Made by a program: the position numbers and the translations under genes. The notes under the pieces were generated by a model, which ran no database searches, was not told where the DNA came from, and was given only the letters and a program-made list of their open reading frames with translations. DNA of 64,000 nucleotides. It comes from Verrucomicrobiota bacterium. Lineage in GTDB: Bacteria > Verrucomicrobiota > Verrucomicrobiia > Verrucomicrobiales > Akkermansiaceae. Shown in pieces: positions 44,969-53,501 of this stretch (its first letter is position 1; each line of letters begins with the position of its first letter). The stretch is taken from positions 1-64,000 of the forward strand of contig JAURPJ010000057.1 in the NCBI GenBank assembly GCA_030835305.1. Direction: 5' to 3'.

Positions 44969-47900
44969 TTACTTTGGCTTCCCGCCACCGCTTTTTCGCA
45001 TCTTGTCTCCAAGTCTAACACGCCCGCTGAACCGCTTGTGGAAGCCAAGCTTCCCGTAAAGCTCCAACTTCTCATCCATCAACTTCTGGTCGAATGGCCT
45101 CTCCGTCAGACGAGCTTCCAAATTTTGCAAAGCCAACCCGAAGAGTTTCTGTTCCTTGAGAACATCATACTCCAACTGTCGAAAATCTTTTGAACGCTGA
45201 TCCTCCCAACGCCGAACCTGACGAAGAGCACGACGAGCGCCTTTGATATTCCTGGCCTTGAGGAACATGCGCCCCTCAAAAAGGGCGAGAGCGGCCAACT
45301 GCTGACGCCGGGTTGTCATCTCCTTCTGCTTTGATGCCGCTTCTCTTCTCTCCTCCAGCGAGGCCTCCTCAGCTTCGGTTCTTGCCCCAAAGTAGGCCGC
45401 CACCTCCTGCCCCTTCAACTGGCTCCGGATTTTTTTAAGGTGAATCTGCAAAGCCTTCAACCAACCTTTCTTCACCCCATCGGTGGCCAATCGAATTTCA
45501 GCAACAGTGAGAAGAAGCTCCACGTTTTTTGGACGTTGCTTCAATAATTCCCCGAGGAGTTCGTCCCTCTTCTTAAGAATTTTCTTATCCTTGGTTTTTT
45601 TGTTTGCCTTTAGAAAAGCGAGACTGCGGTTAAAAAGATCATCCTCCAAATCTTCGAGCTGTGACTTCTTTTGATCGAGTGAAACCGGTTCGGCCTTTTG
45701 GTTTGCAACCGCTCCAAATTCCTCCCCCGGATTGCACTCGACCCGAATCTCAAGAAGATCAACCTTATTGCCACTACTCTGCGTCAACTTGAAGCGACCA
45801 CTGAAGTAATCCGCTCCTGCATTGTGCTTGGCCATGGAAGCCAGATCCGAACCACCAATCATGAGAGTGTTGTTTCGCCCGGCCATCAGGCGCAGAGATC
45901 CCGCCATGCGCCCTCTCACAACGGCACGATGGTTTTCGAAAAGAGAAAGCTTGCGCGGTTTCTCAAGCTTGACCGAATAGTTGAGCGGACGATTCTCTTC
46001 GGCCTTCAGCAATGACCGCTCCGGACTATGGAGCACCCGGTAAAAGGTGGTCCTCCCCTTGGGCAGCTCGACCCGCGCGTCGCGGGAATCCCCGCCCACA
46101 TAAAGTCGTTTTCCGGATTCGTGATAGGCCGTGATCATGGAACCGGAAACCTCGGCGTCGTAGCGACGACCCGATGAGAGCTCGATTTTAGTTAGCTTGT
46201 CGACCGCAACCTCAAAGGTTTGGCGCAGTAGCATGGGCGCAACCGCCTTTCTTTCACGGGGACCGGCGGGAAAAGCGTTCCGCTGATCGGAGGAGAGAAA
46301 TTCGGTCTTCGCGGGCATCTCTGAAAAATGAGCCCGGGTAATCTGACCTTCGCCCGAAACCTCCTCATCACTCGCAGCAATCACTTGAAACGGGACATGC
46401 CGGTCGTTGGGATGAAAAACGATGTGCTCCTGCCTTGAAGTCAGCCCGAAGAATTCGAAGTCCACCTCGACCCGCGTCTTACCCACAGAGAAGAACGGCT
46501 GGTGAATTGCGAACTCCACCGTTTTCCCTGGCGCCACCGGAACGAGCACTTCTTTTTCTTCACCCGACTCCATACGCAGATAATCGAGGGAATTGTAGGA
46601 ATAGTGACTGAAGTCAGCGACCAGTGTCACGGTGTGCAGCATCAGGGATCGCGCCAAAGGATCCCCGGAATCACGCCGCAAACGAATCTTCACATGACTG
46701 ACATTTGCAGGAACCTGAAAGAAGCGGCGGTAGGTTCTGCCGGATTCGATCTCCAGCCCGTATCCACCACGATGCTTCAAATGAGCTCCGGTTTTCTCAC
46801 CTCGCACGATAGTTATGGGAATCCGGACCAGGGGGCCTGCCCCGGGCGACCCGGGGAGCTTGGCGTGAATTTCCGCATAAAGCGGCTCATCCGGGCGGGA
46901 CACGGGAACATCAAGTATGGGACGTATCGTAATACTTCCATTGGCAAGACGGGCATACCCCGGGATTTTCACCCACGGTTGGGTTGCAGTAAAAATCAGA
47001 TCATCTTCAAGGTTGAATTTCTCGGGCGCGGTCACCTTCGCCGGAAACTTCGGAGAAAGATCAAAGCGGACCTCCCTTTTACCCACCGGAATGTCTCCGC
47101 GGAGATACAGCCCGGGGCCCGAACCAAAGGTATTCCCCTTGGTCTCGACGTCGTAGAAATGATCCCAGGCGGGCTGCTTTTGATTGGCCTGCAGGTGAGC
47201 CCACGCCGGGAGTGCCTGCACGAGCCCGGCACCCTGGGCAAACACTTCAACCCCCTTGACGAAGCGCGCGCTATTCATGAGTGCGGCACGAATGCGAGCC
47301 GGTGAATAGGGCACATCGCTTTGCTTTGCGGCGCTCACAAGAAGGGCACCCAGTCCGGCGACCGAAGGCGACGACATGGAGGTCCCGTGGTAACGTTGTG
47401 ATTTACGAAGTTCATCGTATGCCAGGGAAGCATGCGCTCCACCCGGACCCATGACATCCACTCCCAAATCACCATTGCGAGCCGGACCGCGGGCAGAAAA
47501 CTGGTAGGCGGTATTGGGCCCCTCGATTGTTTGGCTGTACAAAACCTTCGACATCTCATCGGAGACATAAGCACCCACCCCGATAATGGAACTGGCCTCG
47601 CCTCCGGGACTGCCAAGCGTGGACAAGGCGGGCCCGCTGTTTCCTGCTGAGACAAAAGCGGTCACCCCGTATTTTTCGGTAAGCAAGTTATACATGCGTG
47701 CGGTGTCGTTTTTCCCGTCCTGATATTGACTTGCGCCACCCCAACTGGCGTTCATCAGGTCCGCACCATATTGCGCACAGGCGGCGACTCCTCTCATTTC
47801 GCCGAGGCCGGAAGAGCTTCCTCGAAGCCTAGTATCTCCGATCTTAATGGAGAGAATTTTTGCTCCGGGCGCAACACCATCACGATGTGGCTCTTTCGGA

Positions 47901-48805
47901 AAGTGAGCCGAAGCAATCGACGCAACATGGCTGCCATGCGACCCACTCACAGTGACAATCGAAAGAAGATTCCCCTTCTCATAAACCTGCACGGCAAAGG
48001 TTGCCGCTTCCTCCTGACTGAGCCTGCCATACTCTCCTGCAATCCCGAAGGGGCGCAGATCCTTTTCATCACGAAGATCTCCATCTTCATCCGTATCAAT
48101 CAGGACATGGAATTCCCTGCCATCCGACCAGACCACACAGTCGTAAACCGGCCCTGGATCGGACGAGGCAAACTTGTCTTCAAGTGACTGAAGAATCTTC
48201 TCGCGGGCAATTTGATCCCGATCTTTCAAGGTCAAATCGACCTTTGCTTTTTGAAATGCCTTTCTTCCGCCCTTCTCTTCGGAAGTCTCGTTCTTTTTCG
48301 CCCGTTGTTCTCTGATGCCCGCGAGTTCCCGCTCCCATTTTTCGGCCCGAAGACGGGCTATACGCCGGTTGACTCCGATGGTGAAGAGATCACTGGCCCG
48401 CTTCATTCCCAGATGAAACTTTTTTGAAGGGTTCTTGAGCTTGGCAGGAAGGGTGAGCTTGCGACCGGTAAGGCCTTCCAGCTTCCCGTCCTTGTCAACA
48501 TCAGCAAGGTGCGAGGTGTCGACATCTCCGGAACCAGTGGCATCGATGACATCGACCAACTTGCGCTCACCCGTCGAGGTAAGTTGCAACCCCGAGGCTG
48601 CAGGATCAACACCGGTATCAAAAACCGCGATCACGACTCCGCGTCCATCAAACTCAGGGTGCTTCTTGAGAAACTCCAGCACCCCGGTTTCACGTTTGGG
48701 AATGAGACCTTCCTGAAGATTCTTAAGGGATGGGGAGTTTTGCCCATTCACAAGCGCGAGAGAAGAAAGCGAAACAGTAAAGGTGGCGGCAAGACGTCTA
48801 TTCAT
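44969..48805 (-). CDS. Secreted tripeptidyl-peptidase-II-like subtilase
   Basis: This 1278-residue S8 protease has a signal peptide (to about LALVNG). The catalytic triad is D63 (VFDTGVDP), H290 (GSHGSHVASI) and S476 (HGTSMSSP), with oxyanion N389 (AGNSGP). The Asp-His spacing (227) and His-Ser spacing (186) match tripeptidyl peptidase II, in which a large insert separates Asp and His. Further TPPII-type pieces are LVDVIDATGSGDVDTS, DPGPVYDCVVWSDG, DTDEDGDL, GNLLSIVTVSG and GVAPGAKILSIKIGDTRL. The length is close to the eukaryotic enzyme (about 1250). The C-terminal third is helical and Lys/Glu-rich with TPR-like spacing. Unlike the cytosolic eukaryotic enzyme it appears exported. Confidence 0.93.
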   Translation of the reverse strand: MNRRLAATFTVSLSSLALVNGQNSPSLKNLQEGLIPKRETGVLEFLKKHPEFDGRGVVIAVFDTGVDPAASGLQLTSTGERKLVDVIDATGSGDVDTSHLADVDKDGKLEGLTGRKLTLPAKLKNPSKKFHLGMKRASDLFTIGVNRRIARLRAEKWERELAGIREQRAKKNETSEEKGGRKAFQKAKVDLTLKDRDQIAREKILQSLEDKFASSDPGPVYDCVVWSDGREFHVLIDTDEDGDLRDEKDLRPFGIAGEYGRLSQEEAATFAVQVYEKGNLLSIVTVSGSHGSHVASIASAHFPKEPHRDGVAPGAKILSIKIGDTRLRGSSSGLGEMRGVAACAQYGADLMNASWGGASQYQDGKNDTARMYNLLTEKYGVTAFVSAGNSGPALSTLGSPGGEASSIIGVGAYVSDEMSKVLYSQTIEGPNTAYQFSARGPARNGDLGVDVMGPGGAHASLAYDELRKSQRYHGTSMSSPSVAGLGALLVSAAKQSDVPYSPARIRAALMNSARFVKGVEVFAQGAGLVQALPAWAHLQANQKQPAWDHFYDVETKGNTFGSGPGLYLRGDIPVGKREVRFDLSPKFPAKVTAPEKFNLEDDLIFTATQPWVKIPGYARLANGSITIRPILDVPVSRPDEPLYAEIHAKLPGSPGAGPLVRIPITIVRGEKTGAHLKHRGGYGLEIESGRTYRRFFQVPANVSHVKIRLRRDSGDPLARSLMLHTVTLVADFSHYSYNSLDYLRMESGEEKEVLVPVAPGKTVEFAIHQPFFSVGKTRVEVDFEFFGLTSRQEHIVFHPNDRHVPFQVIAASDEEVSGEGQITRAHFSEMPAKTEFLSSDQRNAFPAGPRERKAVAPMLLRQTFEVAVDKLTKIELSSGRRYDAEVSGSMITAYHESGKRLYVGGDSRDARVELPKGRTTFYRVLHSPERSLLKAEENRPLNYSVKLEKPRKLSLFENHRAVVRGRMAGSLRLMAGRNNTLMIGGSDLASMAKHNAGADYFSGRFKLTQSSGNKVDLLEIRVECNPGEEFGAVANQKAEPVSLDQKKSQLEDLEDDLFNRSLAFLKANKKTKDKKILKKRDELLGELLKQRPKNVELLLTVAEIRLATDGVKKGWLKALQIHLKKIRSQLKGQEVAAYFGARTEAEEASLEERREAASKQKEMTTRRQQLAALALFEGRMFLKARNIKGARRALRQVRRWEDQRSKDFRQLEYDVLKEQKLFGLALQNLEARLTERPFDQKLMDEKLELYGKLGFHKRFSGRVRLGDKMRKSGGGKPK

Positions 48806-48996
48806 GATTGCTTTGATGATAACACTCTACGGCCGACTAGAGCAGAGGAATTCCAGTTTACCAACGAATAAGACCTTCCCCACTTGGGATCGCGACGTAA
48901 AAAGCGAGGATTTAGCGGAAATAAGAGAGGACTTGTGCGTGTATTCTGCTAGCCTGCGGGACTGATCAACATCAGCGGTTGCTCGGGTTTGATACC

Positions 48997-51729
48997 ATGC
49001 GATACGCCATCGTCTCAGACATTCATGCCAACATCCGGGCGTGGGAAGCAGTGCTTGCGGATATCCGCTCGCAACAGATCGACGTGATCGTGTGTCTCGG
49101 CGATGTTGTGGGATACGGCCCTAAGCCAGCCGAGGTGTTGGAGGCAGTGAGATCGGTCACTGATCACTTTGTCCTCGGAAACCACGATGCAGCAGCGGTA
49201 GGAATGATTGACTATTCCATTTTCAACAACCACGCCCGACAGGCCATCGAGTGGACCATGACGGAGCTTTCACCGGACGCTCAACAGTTTCTGTTGTCAG
49301 TTCCGTTGGCAATCGAGGCCGGTGAGATCCATTTCGTGCACGCGGAAATCGCCGAGCCCGGCCGCTTCGACTACATCGACAATGTCGAGATCGCGAAAGA
49401 GAACTTTGCGGCCACCGAACACTTCGTGACCTTTATTGGGCACACCCACCTTCCAAAGATGTTCGAGCTTTCAGCGGACGGATCGGTTCGTGAACTTCTT
49501 GATACCAACAGCACACTCGATCCGGAAAAACGCTATATCATTAACGTAGGTTCGGTTGGAGAACCGAGGAACCCCGATGACCTCAGATCACGCTATGCCG
49601 TCTATGATGCCGAAAAACGTGAAATCGATTTTCGGCATGTGGAGTTTGATATTGTGGCCTACCGGCAGGACCTGGAATCAACCACTCTTGCACTCCGCCC
49701 ATACTTCCTCCGGGTTTATGAACAGGTTGTTGAGGGACGAGAGGTTATCGTTTCGAATGGCGGCAGCCTGGTCGACATGCAGGTCTCGCACGACTCGGCT
49801 GCGCTTGTGGATCTTCGCCAAGTATCCACGATGGCTCAATTGGGACCTTCAAGCTCCATGCTCGCGAGCGCCCGCCCGTCCCGCGCCCCAATCTTTGCGC
49901 TGGGGGCAGCAGCGATCCTAACTGTAGCGGCCTTGATCTTCTGGTTAACGAGAGAGAATTATCCCTCGCCATCGGAAAACGGAAAAACTGTGATCACGGC
50001 TAAAGATGAGCCACCTGCTGGGAAAAAACTAACGCCCGAGCCCAAAAAACGGAGTGAGAGCAAGGTTGACGACCCACGCATGGCCGCTTCAAATACGCAC
50101 AAAAAGCCAAAACCTCAAAAAGAAACTCCCCAACCAAAGGATCCCGATCCTATTCCGGAAAAGCCAAAGGAAGAGCCTGAGAAACCCGGGCCGAAAATCG
50201 CCGAAAAAGACAGCGAGGTTAAAATGGAATCTGCGTGGTGGCGGATGGACAAGGAGAGCGCCGGAAGCGCACTCGTCGATGCCTCGGGGCAAATCAAATT
50301 GCTCCCGCTACGCTCCGGCAAGGGAACACGCCCCGTTGCACCAGACCCGGTCCCCCTCAATCAAGCCGAGAACGACTCCGCCTTAATTTTAGGAATTTGG
50401 CAGGAGGAGAAAGTTGATAACATCTTTGCATTGAATGCCGGGAACTCTTTCACTTTCGAGGGTTGGTTCATTGCCGACAGGCTACGCCGCCCGGTCTTTC
50501 TCCTCGGCACTAGAACCGGGAAAGGAGAAGATAACCGGGGATGGCACCTCGACTTACGCCCACCCGCCCGCGGAAGCAGGGACGACCAGATGGCCTTCTT
50601 TTACGACTCAGGCACCAAACGGGTCCAGGCTCTCGCTGAAGCGGTCAAAATTGGCGATAAAGAACCACACCACTTTGCGGTTGTCTGGAATCATGAAGCC
50701 AACAAAGACGAGGGAGAAATGAAGCTCTTTCTCGACGGAGCAGAAGTTGCGGCCGCCAAGGTTGCCCACTCGGACATTCCCGGCGAGCAAATCAACCCCC
50801 TCCGCCTCGGAGGTCCGGGCAATAATACTCCCCTCGCCCTTGATGAACTCCGCTTCACCCGCAAAGCCCTGCAATCCCACGAATTCCTTCTCAAGACTCC
50901 CATCCTTGGAGTCACGATGATCAAGAGCAAAGCCACGGATCGGGACAGCTGGGCCATCCCTGAAAACTGGGAGGGAGGCCAACTTCCGGGACCTGACGAC
51001 AACGTCATCATCGGTGAAGGCCTGAGCGTGCAAGTTCAGGATTCACCGCCCGAACCTTATTCAGGCTCCCTCATCCTGAAGCGAGAATCCACCCTCACCT
51101 TGTGGGCCATCAGAAGCCTAACCGCACTTCCCAAGGCTCCTTCTCTCTTGGAAATGCATCAGGGTGCCAAGCTCATCCTGCGAAGCGGCGAAGCAAGCTT
51201 CGGCCCCATCAACATGGTGGAGGACGCCGCAATTTTTGGTGGCGACTCTACCAGCGGCCAAGGAAGCATTCGATACTTCAACGGCGAAATCAGAGGCGCC
51301 GGCAGGCTCACACTGAATGGGATAAATCGAAACCAATTTCATCTCAAAGCCGCCAACACTTTCACCGGAGGACTCGTGGCCTACTCAACCCAAAACCAGC
51401 CCTTTTTTCTCCTCGCCGCTGCCAACTCGGCATTCGGAACCGGAGATGTTGCCATCAAGGCAAACGCCTCGTTGATCATTGAACCCAATTTGGACGACAC
51501 CATCGCCAATACAGCCACCTTATCCCTCGAGGGATCCGGCAGCATCAGGGTCAATAGTGAAGGCGCGGACCCGAACACACTCTATAAGCTCGTTCTGAAT
51601 TCTGACGAGACGGTGAGCAGCTTCATGGTTGATGGACAGGATCAGGGAGAAGGCGAATTCTCAGTGGCTACCCACCCCTTTATCTTCGGCTCCGGCAAGC
51701 TTATCGTAAAACGCTCTGATGATCAGTAA
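48997..51729 (+). CDS. Metallophosphoesterase / membrane anchor / LamG / beta-solenoid fusion
   Basis: ATG 48997 begins directly with the phosphoesterase strand MRYAIVSDIHANIRAW. The roughly 910-residue protein starts with a YfcE/calcineurin-like phosphodiesterase with a full metal set (SDIHAN, GDVVGYGP, GNHD, GHTHLPK). A single membrane helix lies near 297-319 (IFALGAAAILTVAALIFWL), then a Lys/Pro/Glu-rich linker (325-405). A LamG-type domain follows (about 440-640: FTFEGWFIADRLRRPVFLLG). Last is an autotransporter-like beta-solenoid with KAANTFTGGLVAYSTQ and LIIEPNLDDTIANTATLSLEG. With no signal peptide, the enzyme half is predicted cytoplasmic and the C-terminus periplasmic. This could relay an outside binding event, but that is inference. 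It overlaps the next gene by 11 bp. Confidence 0.85.
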   Translation: MRYAIVSDIHANIRAWEAVLADIRSQQIDVIVCLGDVVGYGPKPAEVLEAVRSVTDHFVLGNHDAAAVGMIDYSIFNNHARQAIEWTMTELSPDAQQFLLSVPLAIEAGEIHFVHAEIAEPGRFDYIDNVEIAKENFAATEHFVTFIGHTHLPKMFELSADGSVRELLDTNSTLDPEKRYIINVGSVGEPRNPDDLRSRYAVYDAEKREIDFRHVEFDIVAYRQDLESTTLALRPYFLRVYEQVVEGREVIVSNGGSLVDMQVSHDSAALVDLRQVSTMAQLGPSSSMLASARPSRAPIFALGAAAILTVAALIFWLTRENYPSPSENGKTVITAKDEPPAGKKLTPEPKKRSESKVDDPRMAASNTHKKPKPQKETPQPKDPDPIPEKPKEEPEKPGPKIAEKDSEVKMESAWWRMDKESAGSALVDASGQIKLLPLRSGKGTRPVAPDPVPLNQAENDSALILGIWQEEKVDNIFALNAGNSFTFEGWFIADRLRRPVFLLGTRTGKGEDNRGWHLDLRPPARGSRDDQMAFFYDSGTKRVQALAEAVKIGDKEPHHFAVVWNHEANKDEGEMKLFLDGAEVAAAKVAHSDIPGEQINPLRLGGPGNNTPLALDELRFTRKALQSHEFLLKTPILGVTMIKSKATDRDSWAIPENWEGGQLPGPDDNVIIGEGLSVQVQDSPPEPYSGSLILKRESTLTLWAIRSLTALPKAPSLLEMHQGAKLILRSGEASFGPINMVEDAAIFGGDSTSGQGSIRYFNGEIRGAGRLTLNGINRNQFHLKAANTFTGGLVAYSTQNQPFFLLAAANSAFGTGDVAIKANASLIIEPNLDDTIANTATLSLEGSGSIRVNSEGADPNTLYKLVLNSDETVSSFMVDGQDQGEGEFSVATHPFIFGSGKLIVKRSDDQ

Positions 51730-53398
51730 TCCTCTCAAGAAACACCTCTTGCGAGTCCTGCCATTTTTGTTAGTCGGGATTTCCAATTGCCAGACTAAAT
51801 TACCAAAGATAGTCGACACCCACGTTCACCTCTGGCACCTCGACCGACCCGAGGGCATCTACTGGATACCAAAAGACAATAAACATCTCTACCGATCGTT
51901 CATGCCGAAGGATCACGAGATCGTCGCCAAACAGAATGGAGTGGATGGCGTCGTCCTCGTACAGGCCGGGCAACACCTGCCCGACAATCAATGGAATCTC
52001 GATATCACTGCGCACAACAAAGCACTCTATCGCGGAGTTGTCGGGAACCTTTCCCAAGTGATTGGAACCAAAAAATTCCAACCGCTTTTTGAAAAACTCT
52101 GCCAAGATGACCGTTACGTGGGCTATCGCATTTCTGGGCGAACCAAAGCAACTCTCACCGAAGAATTCTACCGGGATCTCAAGGAAACCGCCCTCCATGG
52201 AAAAACCGTCGATATCCTCATTGGCAGCTACACCCTCGAAGAAGCTGCCAGTATCGCGGCCCGCGTTCCCAATCTCAAAGTCATCATTGATCATTTCGGA
52301 GGAGTAACCCTCGATGACAAACCACTCGACCCTGTCTGGGTGGAGAAATTCCGTGCGGTGGCGAAACACCCAAATGTCTTTTGCAAAGTGTCTGCTCTTT
52401 TCGGGCGAGTAAAATCCCAACCGGCACCTCTCGATCTGGCATTCTATCAACCCATTCTTGATCTCACCTTGGAGTGCTTCGGCGAAGATCGGATTGTCTT
52501 TGGCAGCGATTGGCCGGTGACCAGGACAACCGCAGATTACGCTGCTGTTCTGAAACTTACCCGTACCTACTTTGACACAAAGGATCCGGCGACTTCCCGC
52601 AAACTTTTCTCAGAAAACGCCGCGAAATTTTATGGTCTGGAAAAAATGGAAATTGAACGAGGCAACAAGCAACTCCCCCTCCCCGGAGATGCCTTCCGCA
52701 TCAATGGGCGGGACGCCTTTGTCATTCTCCCCAAGAGTCAGGAGGGCAAGATCCCATGGGTTTGGTATGCGCCCACCTTGCCCGGACTTCCTGCGAAGTC
52801 GGAAGTCTGGATGTTTGAACGATTCCTCGCCGAGGGTATTGCCATCGCCGGAATTGACGTTGGAGAATCCTACGGAAGTCCCGACGGCCGAAAAGCCTTC
52901 AGCGAACTCTACGCACATCTCACAACCCAACGAAATTTCACGAGCAAACCCTGCCTGCTGGCACGAAGCCGCGGAGGCCTGATGCTATACAACTGGGCCG
53001 CAGAAAACTCAGACAAGTTGGGCGGCGTCGCCGGAATCTATCCCGTCTGTAACATCGAAAGCTATCCCGGCATCGCCCGCGCCGCCGGGGCTTACCAAAT
53101 GACTCCGGAGAATTTAAAAGAGGCGCTTCCACGGAACAACCCCATCGAACGCCTCAAGCATCTCGCTGAAGCTCGTGTCCCGATTTTTCATATTCAGGGA
53201 GACAGCGACAAAGTGGTCCCTCACGAAAAAAACACCGCCCTCCTGATCCAACGCTATCGGGCCCTCGGTGGTCCTGCCGAATTTGAACTGATCAAAGGCC
53301 AAGGCCACAACATGTGGCGCGGATGGTTTCAATCTGAAAGCCTGACGCAATTTACGATCGATCGCGCACTGGGAAAACCACTCCCAGCCAAAAAGTGA
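51719..53398 (+). CDS. Amidohydrolase_2 fused to alpha/beta hydrolase, secreted
   Basis: This 559-residue exported protein has a lipoprotein-like N-terminus (LPFLLVGISNC). The N-terminal half (about 28-310) is an amidohydrolase_2 TIM barrel similar to the gene at 33605 (VDTHVHLWHLDRPEGIYWIP, VIIDHFGG, VFCKVSALFG, IVFGSDWPVT). The C-terminal half (about 335-555) is an alpha/beta hydrolase with nucleophile elbow ARSRGG (S417), Asp in GDSDKVVP and His in GQGHNMW. The chain could carry out two successive hydrolyses, for example lactone and ester. The start overlaps the preceding gene by 11 bp, so translation is probably coupled. Confidence 0.87.
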   Translation: MISNPLKKHLLRVLPFLLVGISNCQTKLPKIVDTHVHLWHLDRPEGIYWIPKDNKHLYRSFMPKDHEIVAKQNGVDGVVLVQAGQHLPDNQWNLDITAHNKALYRGVVGNLSQVIGTKKFQPLFEKLCQDDRYVGYRISGRTKATLTEEFYRDLKETALHGKTVDILIGSYTLEEAASIAARVPNLKVIIDHFGGVTLDDKPLDPVWVEKFRAVAKHPNVFCKVSALFGRVKSQPAPLDLAFYQPILDLTLECFGEDRIVFGSDWPVTRTTADYAAVLKLTRTYFDTKDPATSRKLFSENAAKFYGLEKMEIERGNKQLPLPGDAFRINGRDAFVILPKSQEGKIPWVWYAPTLPGLPAKSEVWMFERFLAEGIAIAGIDVGESYGSPDGRKAFSELYAHLTTQRNFTSKPCLLARSRGGLMLYNWAAENSDKLGGVAGIYPVCNIESYPGIARAAGAYQMTPENLKEALPRNNPIERLKHLAEARVPIFHIQGDSDKVVPHEKNTALLIQRYRALGGPAEFELIKGQGHNMWRGWFQSESLTQFTIDRALGKPLPAKK

Positions 53399-53501
53399 CT
53401 CGTAAACCGCATCTTCTTTTGGGGGCTTGGATGATAGATGACTCGTGCCACCCTCACATTCCAAAAAAACTTACCCCGACTGCCGTGAACTTCGTCACGT
53501 T

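Noticed and set aside
46502-47305. 267-residue plus-strand frame inside the protease gene
   Set aside because: Antisense shadow of the subtilase, no start context or family match.
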